DNA of 64,000 bases from Pseudomonas thivervalensis. GTDB taxonomy: Bacteria > Pseudomonadota > Gammaproteobacteria > Pseudomonadales > Pseudomonadaceae. Of the stretch, positions 35,850-43,960 are shown piece by piece (within the stretch, counting starts at the first letter, position 1; every line of letters begins with the position of its first letter). The DNA lies in the NCBI RefSeq assembly GCF_001269655.1, contig NZ_LHVE01000007.1:744001-808000 (forward strand), in the 5' to 3' direction. The position numbers and the translations under genes are program-made. The notes under the pieces were generated by a model, which saw only the letters and a list, made by a program, of their open reading frames with translations, made no database searches and was not told where the DNA came from.

Positions 35850-37238
35850 ATGCGTACGCCTTCCTATTTGCACCGGCTGAGTCTCGCCCTGAACGCCCGC
35901 GACGGCGAGTTGAGGCCGGCGCTGTGCGGGTTCCTGCTGTTCCTTTGCCTCTTCACCGGTTACTTCATGCTGCGTCCGATCCGTGAGTCGATGGGCATCG
36001 CGGCGGGGGTGGAAAATCTGCAATGGCTGTTTACCGCGACCTTCCTGGTCATGCTGGCGGCCGTGCCGTTGTTCGCCTGGCTCAGTTCCCGAGTGCCGCG
36101 CCTGCGCCTGATCGACTGGGTGTACGGCTTCTTCGGCTTCAACCTGCTGATGTTCGTCGAGCTGTTCCAATTCCAGCCGGACAGTGTCTGGCTGGCCCGG
36201 GTCTTTTACGTCTGGATCTCGGTCTATAACCTGTTCGTCGTTTCCGTGGCCTGGAGCCTGATGGCGGATGTGTTCGACAGCGAGCAGGCCAAGCGTCTGT
36301 TCGCCTTCATCGCCGCGGGCGCCAGCGTCGGTGGCTTGTTGGGGCCGGCCCTGAGTGCGTTGCTCATTGGTCCCCTTGGCGCCTCGGGATTGATGTTGCT
36401 GGCGGCCTTGTTGCTCGGTGCCACGCTCGTGTTGAAGCGGGCGTTGATGGGATGGCGCGAAACGGGCGGGGCTGGCCGTCCCGGCGCCGCGCCGACGCAA
36501 AGTCCCCGGCAGCCCTTGCAGGGCAATCCGCTCAGCGGTTTGACGGCCGTGCTTGGGTCACCTTACCTGTTGGGCATCGCCGGGTTCGTCGTGTTGTTGG
36601 CGACGGTCAGCACTTTTCTCTATTTCGAGCAGGCACGCCTGGTGGCCGAGCACTATCCGGATCGCGCGGCGCAAGTGCGCATCTTCGGCACCATCGACAT
36701 CGTCGTGCAGGCCGGTGCGTTGCTGTCCCAGCTGTTCATCACCGGCCGTATCGCGCCGAAGCTGGGCGTGCGTGCCTTGCTGGCCATCGTGCCGCTGCTG
36801 ATGTGCATCGGCTTCCTGGGCCTGGCGTTGGCGCCGGGGTTCGCGCTGCTGGTGGCGCTGATGATCGTGCGACGGATCGGCGAGTACGCGTTCGTCCGAC
36901 CGGGCCGGGAAATGCTGTTCGCGCCGTTGGATGCCGAGAGCAAATACAAGGCCAAGAATTTCATCGACACCGTGGTTTACCGCGCGGGTGACGCCATGAG
37001 CGGCTGGGTCAAGAGTCTGCTCGACCTGCTGGGGCAGGGCGCCGGGCCGGTCGCTGTGGTGGGCGCAGGTTGCGCGTTGCTATGGGGGTACTTGGGTTGG
37101 CAACTGGGACGACAGGCCGACTATGCCGCTTCGCGGGAGCTACGTTTGGCTGCTATCGCAGCCAGGGATGAAGACCGTTCCGACCAGGATGAAACCCACT
37201 CTATTGTCCGTCGCGTTGTTGCGGCGAGTGAAAGGTGA
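35850..37238 (+). CDS. MFS/NTP-exchange-like (Tlc-type) transporter
   Basis: 462 aa from the ATG at 35850 (MRTPSYLHRL), preceded by CTGGAGTCC. A longer in-frame start at 35781 overlaps the SDR stop. About 12 transmembrane segments are visible. The N-terminal ELRPALCGFLLFLCLFTGYFMLRPIRESMG is typical of the MFS subgroup related to NTP/NDP exchange (AAA) transporters, and WSLMADVFDSEQAKRLFAFIAAGASVGGLLGP is its hallmark block. The substrate in free-living bacteria is not known. The C-terminus overlaps the following lipoprotein gene. Confidence 0.82.
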   Translation: MRTPSYLHRLSLALNARDGELRPALCGFLLFLCLFTGYFMLRPIRESMGIAAGVENLQWLFTATFLVMLAAVPLFAWLSSRVPRLRLIDWVYGFFGFNLLMFVELFQFQPDSVWLARVFYVWISVYNLFVVSVAWSLMADVFDSEQAKRLFAFIAAGASVGGLLGPALSALLIGPLGASGLMLLAALLLGATLVLKRALMGWRETGGAGRPGAAPTQSPRQPLQGNPLSGLTAVLGSPYLLGIAGFVVLLATVSTFLYFEQARLVAEHYPDRAAQVRIFGTIDIVVQAGALLSQLFITGRIAPKLGVRALLAIVPLLMCIGFLGLALAPGFALLVALMIVRRIGEYAFVRPGREMLFAPLDAESKYKAKNFIDTVVYRAGDAMSGWVKSLLDLLGQGAGPVAVVGAGCALLWGYLGWQLGRQADYAASRELRLAAIAARDEDRSDQDETHSIVRRVVAASER

Positions 37239-37744
37239 TGCGGATGAGTCTGAAAAATAAGGTACTGGCAGTCGGTGCGATCGTTGTCTTATCGGCGTGC
37301 TCCAGCGTGTTTACGGGCAAGGAAAACGCCTTGGTCGGGACATGGCGCATGGTCAGTGCAACCGTTGAAAGCCAGGGCAGCAGATCGGACGCCTACGGCC
37401 CCGATCCTCATGGTTGGCTCGTCTTCACGCCGGAGCTGACGTTTGTCGAAGTGCTCACGAATCCGCGCGTGCCGGTGTTTCGATCCAATGTACGTGGTGA
37501 AGGAACCGATGAGGAAAACCGGGCAGCGATGGCGGGGAGCATCGGTTTCTTCGGGCGCTATACCGTCGACCAGAACGGTGAGTTCACTGGCAACATTGTC
37601 AAAGGGTCTACGTTCCCGAACTGGGTGGGCGCCGTGCGTACCCGGGACGACCTGCAGTTGAAGGTCGACGGCGACCGGATGGTGGAAGACTTTCGCCGCC
37701 CCGATGGGACGAAGGTTCACATCGTCTTTGAACGTGTAAGGTAA
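37235..37744 (+). CDS. Lipocalin-like lipoprotein
   Basis: 169 aa. A lipoprotein signal with lipobox LSACSS (Cys near residue 22) is followed by a lipocalin-like domain (PF13924 type): LVGTWRMVSATVE, HGWLVFTPELTFVEVLTN and a central FFGRYTVDQNGEF. It is probably anchored in the outer membrane facing the periplasm. It overlaps the transporter stop by 4 bases and is followed by a hairpin terminator. Ligand unknown. Confidence 0.85.
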   Translation: MMRMSLKNKVLAVGAIVVLSACSSVFTGKENALVGTWRMVSATVESQGSRSDAYGPDPHGWLVFTPELTFVEVLTNPRVPVFRSNVRGEGTDEENRAAMAGSIGFFGRYTVDQNGEFTGNIVKGSTFPNWVGAVRTRDDLQLKVDGDRMVEDFRRPDGTKVHIVFERVR

Positions 37745-37762
37745 TTTCGAAGCGTCATGCGC

Positions 37763-37787
37763 GCCGCCTTGGATCGCCCAGGGCGGC
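37763..37787 (+). terminator. GC hairpin after lipocalin-like gene
   Basis: GCCGCCTTGG pairs with CCAGGGCGGC around a 5-base loop (one G-U pair), 19 bases after the stop codon. Only a short T-rich tail follows, so it is a moderate terminator. Confidence 0.5.
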
Positions 37788-37807
37788 TTGGCATAGACGT
37801 GTAGCCG

Positions 37808-37867
37808 TTAGCGTGTGAAGAGTTGCAAGGCCTGCTCCATGCTCGCCAGTTTGATTTGAGTTTCCTC
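37808..37867 (-). pseudogene. Duplicated 3' tail fragment of the pchA gene
   Basis: The 60 bases match pchA 38090-38149: 8 identical bases, a 5-base difference, then 47 identical bases. It encodes EETQIKLASMEQALQL plus FTR and a stop, in the same orientation as pchA. It is a 20-codon fragment only, with no start. It is separated from the real pchA end by a REP pair. Confidence 0.85.
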
Positions 37868-37909
37868 TGCCCGATAACGGGAGCGGGGACAACAGGATTT
37901 GAGCTGACG

Positions 37910-37966
37910 CTGTTCACTCAAGGCAATCGACAAACCCGTGGCGAGGGAGCTTGCTCCCGCTGGGCT
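37910..37966. repeat. Copy of the sequence flanking the REP at 34085-34141
   Basis: The 57 bases here match 34085-34141 at 54 positions, including about 28 bases outside the REP core. It shows that a unit larger than the REP itself was duplicated between the two intergenic regions. Confidence 0.8.
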
Positions 37967-38069
37967 GCGTAGCGGCCCCCAAACCTGCTGAATGCAAAGC
38001 ACCAGGCACTCCGCATCCGCCGGTCCACGACTGCTTCGCAGCCGAACGGGAGCAAGCTCCCTCGCCACA
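37938..38069. repeat. REP pair downstream of pchA
   Basis: Inverted GTGGCGAGGGAGCTTGCTCCCGC-type arms with a core different from those at 8136 and 34113. The 345-bp gap (37745-38089) holds the hairpin, the pchA tail duplicate and this REP pair, and no gene. Confidence 0.88.
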
Positions 38070-38089
38070 GGTTCATCATTGGCTCGCCT

Positions 38090-39451
38090 TTAGCGTGGAG
38101 CCAGTTGCAAGGCCTGCTCCATGCTCGCCAGTTTGATTTGAGTTTCCTCATACTCATCGGCCGGTCGAGACCCCTGAACGATCCCGCAGCCGGCGAACAA
38201 GTGGCAATGCAAAGGTGTCATCAGCGCCGAACGCAGGGCCACCAGGAAATCGCCGTTGCCCCGTGAGTCCAGCCAACCCACGGGCGCCGCATACCAGCCC
38301 CGGTCGAAGCCCTCGTGGCGGCGAATGAAGTCCATCGCCGTCGCCCCTGGCAAACCTCCGACCGCTGGAGTGGGGTGCAAGGCCTGGATACCGTCCAGCA
38401 AGCTGCGGCCCTCTTCAAGCCGGGCGCTGATCGGGGTGCTCAAATGCTGCACCGTGGCCAGTTTCAGCAGTTCGGGTCGGGTTGCGGCTTGCAGGTTGCT
38501 GACGATGCCGCTCAAGCCTTGCAGGATGGTCTGCACCACCAATTGATGTTCGTGCAGTTCCTTGGGATCCGCCAACAAGCCTGCGCCCACGTCCTGGTCT
38601 TCCTCGGGCGTTGGGCCGCGGCGCGCGCTACCAGCGAGGGCGTGGGTGCGCAGGTGACCTGCCTGGCAACTGAGCAGCCGCTCCGGGGTGGCGCCCATGA
38701 AACAGCTCTCTGCGCGGTGCAGGGCGAACAGGTGGGATGAGTTGCGCCGCTCGTGCAGCCGGCGCATGACAGCGCCGCTATCGAGGGCGGCGTCCAGCTG
38801 ATATTCGATATGGCGGGCGAGCACCACTTTGCTCAGGTCGCCGCGGTCGATAGCCTGCAAGGCGTTGGTGACTTTGGCCTGCCACTGCGGCGCGGGCAAT
38901 GCAGTGCGTTCGATGACCGCTGGGCACGATGCGGGCGAGCGTGGCGACGCGAGAAGCTGTTGGTACGCCGCCAGACTGGCGTGCGCCAAGGCGGCGGGAT
39001 CGCTACCGGGTTCCACCACGCACTGGCAACGCAGCCAACGGCCGTCGCTGTCTTCGCTGAGCAACCATTGGGCCAGGTGAAAACTGGCATCGGCAAACGG
39101 CGCCCAATGTGGCGCGCAAGGTTGCTGCGTGTCGAAACGCATGCCGCCCAGCAGCAGCGGTGGATGGGGGCCGTCGATCACCGCGTCGGCGCACAGAGCG
39201 AACCATTGACGGTTCACCTCGGCCAATCGCTGGGGACCCGAGGCTTCGATCTGCCAGGCGCTGCCCAGGCCGAACAGGGCCAGACGCGGTGAATGAGCGC
39301 ACCAGAAAAAGCCCTGCCGGTGCGCTTCGTACAGCACCAACGGATCCAGGGTCGGTGCGGGGCGCGAGCTCACGGCGACGACGGGACGCTGGTACTCCAA
39401 CGCGAGCTGGTGCGCGGCTTCGAACACATTCAACAAGGCGGCTTCGTTCAT
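38090..39451 (-). CDS. pchA: Salicylate-pathway isochorismate synthase (PchA-like)
   Basis: 453 aa. The C-terminal chorismate-binding domain is complete: KVVLARHIEYQLD, the LHPTPAVGGLPGATAM motif with catalytic Glu/Lys surroundings, and the GCGIVQGSRPADEYEET motif that binds Mg2+/substrate. It converts chorismate to isochorismate, which PchB cleaves. It starts inside the pchB stop (ATGA), ending a 13-gene minus-strand operon. Length is close to P. aeruginosa PchA (476 aa). Its 3' end is partly duplicated downstream. Confidence 0.95.
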   Translation of the reverse strand: MNEAALLNVFEAAHQLALEYQRPVVAVSSRPAPTLDPLVLYEAHRQGFFWCAHSPRLALFGLGSAWQIEASGPQRLAEVNRQWFALCADAVIDGPHPPLLLGGMRFDTQQPCAPHWAPFADASFHLAQWLLSEDSDGRWLRCQCVVEPGSDPAALAHASLAAYQQLLASPRSPASCPAVIERTALPAPQWQAKVTNALQAIDRGDLSKVVLARHIEYQLDAALDSGAVMRRLHERRNSSHLFALHRAESCFMGATPERLLSCQAGHLRTHALAGSARRGPTPEEDQDVGAGLLADPKELHEHQLVVQTILQGLSGIVSNLQAATRPELLKLATVQHLSTPISARLEEGRSLLDGIQALHPTPAVGGLPGATAMDFIRRHEGFDRGWYAAPVGWLDSRGNGDFLVALRSALMTPLHCHLFAGCGIVQGSRPADEYEETQIKLASMEQALQLAPR

Positions 39452-39756
39452 ACCGCCTTGCTCTTTTTTTGCAGCCAGAACGCCGTTTGTTCCGCGATGT
39501 ACCAGTGGATGACCTGGTTGAACAGGCCCTCGATGAATTCACCGTCCAGCCCGGCCTCCTGGGCCCAGCGCCGACGCTGCGGCAACATCGCCGCGACGCG
39601 GTCCGGCGCGGCGATACTGGCCTGGTCGGGCTTGAACGACGAGGCTGCCTTGACGTAGTGCATGCGCAGCCCCAGGGCATCGATGATCTGCCGGTCGAGG
39701 GTGTCGATGGCGTGGCGAATGTCCGGCAGGCCGGTGCAGTGTTCCGGGGTTTTCAT
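39448..39756 (-). CDS. pchB: Isochorismate pyruvate lyase (PchB-like)
   Basis: 102 aa, the size of PchB. It has the AroQ chorismate-mutase fold: IDTLDRQIIDALGLRMHYVKAASSFK, then PDRVAAMLPQRRRWAQEAGLD and a C-terminal helix with VIHWYIAEQTAFW. The mobile-loop Lys of PchB is in the AASSFKP segment. It makes salicylate and pyruvate from isochorismate. It overlaps pchC and pchA by 4 bases each. Confidence 0.95.
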   Translation of the reverse strand: MKTPEHCTGLPDIRHAIDTLDRQIIDALGLRMHYVKAASSFKPDQASIAAPDRVAAMLPQRRRWAQEAGLDGEFIEGLFNQVIHWYIAEQTAFWLQKKSKAV

Positions 39757-40511
39757 ACCGATTCTCCTTGAAGGTAGGCCGTGCGTCGCAGCAGGTGATG
39801 GACCACGGGGCGCGGCTGTTGCTTGAGGTAAAAATGATCGCCGTCGAACAGGCGGATATCCGGGGTGTGCTCGCTCAGGTCTGCCCAGGCCCGGGCCTGG
39901 TCAAGGCTGACATCCGTGTCGGCCCGGGCCAGCAGTACGTCGATGGGCGCCGCCAAGCGGTCAAGCTGCGCCGGTTGCCAGGTCTCGATGGCCTGGTAGT
40001 CGCTGCGCAGGGTCGGCAGGAACAGGGCGCGCAATTGCGGGTTGCCCCACAGACCTGTGGCCTCGGCATCCTGGCGCAGAATGTCGGCGATCAGCGCGGT
40101 GTCGTCCTGGCGGTGCAGGTCACTGGGTGGTTGCCGGTGCGGTGGCGGGTGGGCCGAGACAAACACATGCTCGGCACCGACACCCGCTGCTTCCAGCTGC
40201 ACACCGACGGCGTAGGCCAGCGCCGCGCCCATGCTGTGGCCAAACAACCACAGCGGACGGCTGGGCAAACTCAGCAAGGCCTGGCTGATGTGTTCGGCCA
40301 GGCTGGCCAGGCAGGCGATACGCGTCTCATTGAACCGTTCTTCACGTCCGGGATATTGCACGGCCAGCAGATCGATATCCCCCGGCAGGTGCGCCAGCCA
40401 CGGACGGAAGAAACTCGCGCTGCCTCCGGCGTGGGGCAGGCACACCAGGCGGGCCCGGGGTTGGTCGCCTCCACGCAGCACGCGTAACCACGCGGACATT
40501 TCGCCGCTCAT
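39753..40511 (-). CDS. pchC: Type II thioesterase (PchC-like editing enzyme)
   Basis: 252 aa from the ATG at 40511, which overlaps the pchD stop (ATGA). A longer open frame reaches 40691 but its N-terminal 60 residues are arginine/glycine-rich translation of pchD codons. The alpha/beta-hydrolase features are LVCLPHAGGSASFF near the start, nucleophile in FGHSMGAALAY and a C-terminal DGDHFYL with catalytic His. It removes misprimed acyl groups from carrier domains. Confidence 0.94.
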   Translation of the reverse strand: MSGEMSAWLRVLRGGDQPRARLVCLPHAGGSASFFRPWLAHLPGDIDLLAVQYPGREERFNETRIACLASLAEHISQALLSLPSRPLWLFGHSMGAALAYAVGVQLEAAGVGAEHVFVSAHPPPHRQPPSDLHRQDDTALIADILRQDAEATGLWGNPQLRALFLPTLRSDYQAIETWQPAQLDRLAAPIDVLLARADTDVSLDQARAWADLSEHTPDIRLFDGDHFYLKQQPRPVVHHLLRRTAYLQGESV

Positions 40512-42106
40512 AAGGCTTGCACCTGTTCCGCCAGGGCCTTGCGGTTGACCTTGCCCAGGCGCGTCAGCGGGAACTCGCGCAGCACCTGCAAGCGATCCGG
40601 CAGTTTGTAGGCGGCCAATCCACGCTCGCGCAGCCAGGCGTTGATCGTGCCCAGTTCGACCGGTCCTCCGTGGGCCAGCACGCAGGCGCAACTGCGCTCA
40701 CCCAGCAGCTCATCGGCCAAGGCCACCAGGGCGACATCGCGAATCAGGGGATGGCCCAGCAACAGATTCTCGATTTCCTCCACCGGAATTTTTTCGCCGC
40801 CGCGATTGATCACATCCTTGGTCCGCCCCTCGACGATCAAATGGCCCTCGGGCAAACGCCGCACCAGGTCGCCGCTGCGGTAAAAACCGTCGGCGGTAAA
40901 GGCGCGCAGATTTTGTTCGGCGGCGTTGTAGTAACCGCGAATGGTGTAGGGGCCGCGCACCAGCAGTTCGCCCACGGCGCCTGGCGCGACCGGCACGTCA
41001 TCGGCGTCGACGATGCGGATCTCGTCATCGGCGGTGAGCGGCAGACCTTGGGTTTCGAAGATGCGCGCTTGTGAGTCATCCAGCGGCGTGAAGCACAGCA
41101 ACCCTTCGGCCATGCCGTAGACCTGTTGCAAGCCACAGCCCAGGGCCGGGCGGATACGCGCCGCAATCTCGGCCTTGAGTCGCGCGCCCCCGACCTGCAG
41201 CCATTGCAGGCTGCTCAGGTCGCGGTCGGACCACTGCGCCATCTCCAGCCACAGCAGCACCAGCGGCGGGATCAACGCGGTGTGGGTGATACGTTCGCCC
41301 TCGATCAGTTCGAAGGTCGTGTCGGGGCTGGGCTCCGGCGCCAGCACGAGGGTAGCGCCGACACTGAACACCCCGAACGCGCCGGGTGAGGCCAGAGGAA
41401 AATTGTGCGCCACGGGCAACGCAGCCAGGTAGCGGGTGTGGCTGTCGAAGCCACACGCGCGGGCCGCGAGGCGTGCATTGCAGGCGTAATCGTCATGGGT
41501 GCGCGGGATCAGCTTGGGCAGGCCGGTGGTGCCGCCGGACAGCAGTAGCACGGCGACTTCCCGTGAGCCTGGCGCGGGCAGCGGACGAGGGTCAGCAACA
41601 CAGTCGCCCAAGGCGACGAACTCCTCGGCCGCCCCGACCACCCAGACCTGTTGCAAGCTCGGCACCTGCTCACGCAGGGTGCGCGCCAGCGGCCGATAAT
41701 CGAAGCCCAAGTGCCGATCGACAATCACATAGGCCACGGCCTGGCTCAGTTGGGCCAAGTGGACCAGTTCGTGTTCGCGATGGGCCGGCAGGGCGAACAC
41801 CGGAATCACGCCCAGGCGCAACAGGGCGAAGGTCAGGCTGAAAAACTCGGCGATGTTCGGCAGTTGCACCAGCACCCGCTGGCCGGCGCGCAGGCCCCGG
41901 TCGGCGAGCCCGGCGGCCAAGCGGTCGGCCTGCAGATCGAGTTCGGCGTAACACCAACGCCGATGACCGTCCACCAGCGCCTCTTTGTGCGGTGTGCGCT
42001 GCGCCTGCTCGCGCAACAGTTGGCCCAACGGCACGCCTTGCCAGTAGCCGTGTTCGCGGTAACGGCGGATAAAGTCGTCGGGCCAGTCGGTGCATCCATC
42101 AAGCAT
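40508..42106 (-). CDS. pchD: Salicyl-AMP ligase (PchD-like)
   Basis: 532 aa, the aryl-acid adenylation family (DhbE/EntE/PchD). Motifs: LLLSGGTTGLPKLIPRTHDDY (A3), VYGMAEGLLCFT (A5), YRSGDLVRRLPEGHLIVEGRTKDVINRGGEKIPVEE (A7-A8) and LGKVNRKAL (A10 Lys). The NFPLASPG region is typical for DHB/salicylate enzymes. It activates salicylate and loads it on the N-terminal aryl carrier of the 2145-aa NRPS. Confidence 0.95.
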   Translation of the reverse strand: MLDGCTDWPDDFIRRYREHGYWQGVPLGQLLREQAQRTPHKEALVDGHRRWCYAELDLQADRLAAGLADRGLRAGQRVLVQLPNIAEFFSLTFALLRLGVIPVFALPAHREHELVHLAQLSQAVAYVIVDRHLGFDYRPLARTLREQVPSLQQVWVVGAAEEFVALGDCVADPRPLPAPGSREVAVLLLSGGTTGLPKLIPRTHDDYACNARLAARACGFDSHTRYLAALPVAHNFPLASPGAFGVFSVGATLVLAPEPSPDTTFELIEGERITHTALIPPLVLLWLEMAQWSDRDLSSLQWLQVGGARLKAEIAARIRPALGCGLQQVYGMAEGLLCFTPLDDSQARIFETQGLPLTADDEIRIVDADDVPVAPGAVGELLVRGPYTIRGYYNAAEQNLRAFTADGFYRSGDLVRRLPEGHLIVEGRTKDVINRGGEKIPVEEIENLLLGHPLIRDVALVALADELLGERSCACVLAHGGPVELGTINAWLRERGLAAYKLPDRLQVLREFPLTRLGKVNRKALAEQVQAL

Positions 42107-42818
42107 GGCAATCTCCTTGAACGGTCGGGCAACCCAGCAAACGGGCGCCGTGCAGAGTCAGCGGGTGCGCCAGGCCAGCGACTTGCACCGCCTGTACGCC
42201 GGTGTATTCGGCTGGCTGGATACGCAGCAACGGGTCGTCGCCGGTCAGCAGGCTGAGGGCGGTGTGGTCGCCGGGATGTACGCCCAGGTGGATCGCCGCC
42301 AAGCCCGTTGCGCCGTTGGGGTGAGTCATTCGGGGCGGATGCTGGGCCGGCTCATAGGGCGTGACCAGGAAGGGCAGGCGGTCGTGGCGCGGGTAGACGA
42401 AACGAAAGCGCGTCTGGCGGCCATCGACACAGGTACGCCGCCAGTTCACCGTGCGGCCCATGGCCACGCCGCATCCCGCCAGGCCCTTGAGGCGCGGCGC
42501 CAGGGCAGGGGTGTCGCACAGCAGCGCCAGGTCGCAGAACCCTTCACCCTGGGCGGCCCAGCGCAACATGCGGCGCCCAGCGCCACGGCCGGCCAGGCAG
42601 TCGATGGGCCACTTGAACAGCCAGGCGTGACGCGGCGTCGTGAGCAATTCGATGATCGGCCCCTGGCTGAACCAGATGTGCGCGTGTTGCGCGCGTGCCT
42701 CGGCAGTGGCGAAGGTGACCTCGAAACCGGCGGCGCGAAAATTCGCCACGGCCTGGTGCAAGTCGCGCACCCACAGCAACACGTGGCTGCAAGTGGAAGC
42801 AGGTTGGACAGTGTTCAA
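42099..42818 (-). CDS. VOC-superfamily (glyoxalase-like) protein of the metallophore operon
   Basis: 239 aa. It begins CSHVLLWVRDLHQAVANFRAAGFEVTFA, the glyoxalase-like (Glyoxalase_3/VOC) first module, with candidate metal ligands His10-type and later Glu in IIELLTTP. A second module (TGLAAIHLGVHPGDHTAL) follows. Such proteins can be dioxygenases, lyases or binding/resistance proteins. Pyochelin clusters lack this gene. It overlaps the reductase stop (ATGA) and the pchD start, so it is an operon member. Role unknown. Confidence 0.72.
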   Translation of the reverse strand: MNTVQPASTCSHVLLWVRDLHQAVANFRAAGFEVTFATAEARAQHAHIWFSQGPIIELLTTPRHAWLFKWPIDCLAGRGAGRRMLRWAAQGEGFCDLALLCDTPALAPRLKGLAGCGVAMGRTVNWRRTCVDGRQTRFRFVYPRHDRLPFLVTPYEPAQHPPRMTHPNGATGLAAIHLGVHPGDHTALSLLTGDDPLLRIQPAEYTGVQAVQVAGLAHPLTLHGARLLGCPTVQGDCHA

Positions 42819-43960
42819 AACGGCAGCGCTCCCAGCAGTTGGGCGGTGTGATCACCACAAGGGGGTTGCACAGCGTCGGCCAGGGCCTGGAGCTCGGCCA
42901 GCGGCAGCGCACGGGGCACTGGCGGCTCTATCAAGGCGGGCATGCCGATCAGGTTGCTCATTTCGCGCCAGGCCATGGCCACCTCGGTGGCCCAGACGCC
43001 GCTGTGCAAGCGCCGTGAAGGTTCATCGATGTCGCGGCATAACTCATCCAGGGCGACGCTGACCGCGTCGGGCCAGACCTGGTTGAACACCTGCCGGTAG
43101 CTCAGGGGCACGTGCGGATCGAGCAGCACCATCGTCGGCCCGGCCAGCCGCTCGCTGCCGGGGCCGGCCATGATCAGCCGGTCAGTGCTGTCCCTCAAAG
43201 CGTGCAGGCGCGGGTTCCACAGTACCGGGCCGTGGGTGTCGCCCAGGCTCAGCACCCCGGCTTCGCAGCCGACTTCGAGGCGATGCAGCAGGAGCGAGTG
43301 GTTGTCCGGGTCCTTGGGGTGCACCTGGTTCTGTACGCGCAAGCTGATCGGTACGCCGTTGAAACGGGCATCGAGCCGGGTGAAGGGATGTTCCCCGACC
43401 GTAGGAGCCGGTGCCGTAAACGACCAGGGCCGTAGACCACCGGCCAGGCGTCCGAGAATATCCAACAGCGGGTAGGCGACCTGGCTGTTGCAGGCGGCTT
43501 CGATGTACGCCAGTCCCTGTTGATCGCGCAGGTAGGCGGCCACGGCGAGAAAGCGACGGATCGCCAGGATATTGGGGTACAGCGTATTCACCGCATAGGC
43601 GGCCTGGCCCTGGCGCGCGGCCTGCATGCACGCGGCGATTTCGCGGTGGTGCACCGGGTGTTCCTGCAACACGTGGATGCCACGGCGCAGAAACTGTTGG
43701 GCCAGATCAGCACCGGCGCCACCGGTTGCGCCGGAGCGCACCACCACGCAGGCGATGTCGACCTCATCCGGCACCTGTTCGACGGTCTCGTACAGCGCCA
43801 CCCCGTAATGCTCCGCGCAGGCTTTGGAATAGGCGTTGCCGCGGGACAGGATGCCCACCAGTTGATAGCGATCATGGGCGCGGGCCAGGGCTTGCAGGTA
43901 GAGGCGGCCGAACGCGGTGCCGGCGACGATCACGCGTTTGCGCGCAAGGGGGCTGTTCAC
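42815..43960 (-). CDS. Thiazolinyl imide reductase (PchG/Irp3-like)
   Basis: 381 aa from a GTG at 43960 that overlaps the previous stop. A Gfo/Idh/MocA-like Rossmann start (VIVAGTAFGRLYLQALARA) and the family blocks ACVVVRSGATGGAGADLAQQFLRRGIHVLQEHPVHHRE and NTLYPNILAIRRFL place it with PchG and Irp3/YbtU. These NADPH enzymes reduce one thiazoline to a thiazolidine on the assembly line. It suggests that one ring of this product is reduced. Whether the other chirality type (PchK-like) applies cannot be decided by eye. Confidence 0.9.
   Translation of the reverse strand: MNSPLARKRVIVAGTAFGRLYLQALARAHDRYQLVGILSRGNAYSKACAEHYGVALYETVEQVPDEVDIACVVVRSGATGGAGADLAQQFLRRGIHVLQEHPVHHREIAACMQAARQGQAAYAVNTLYPNILAIRRFLAVAAYLRDQQGLAYIEAACNSQVAYPLLDILGRLAGGLRPWSFTAPAPTVGEHPFTRLDARFNGVPISLRVQNQVHPKDPDNHSLLLHRLEVGCEAGVLSLGDTHGPVLWNPRLHALRDSTDRLIMAGPGSERLAGPTMVLLDPHVPLSYRQVFNQVWPDAVSVALDELCRDIDEPSRRLHSGVWATEVAMAWREMSNLIGMPALIEPPVPRALPLAELQALADAVQPPCGDHTAQLLGALPF

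Noticed and set aside
40512..40691. N-terminal extension of PchC
   Set aside because: The 60 extra residues are out-of-frame translation of pchD codons; the ATG at 40511 overlaps the pchD stop and gives the family length.
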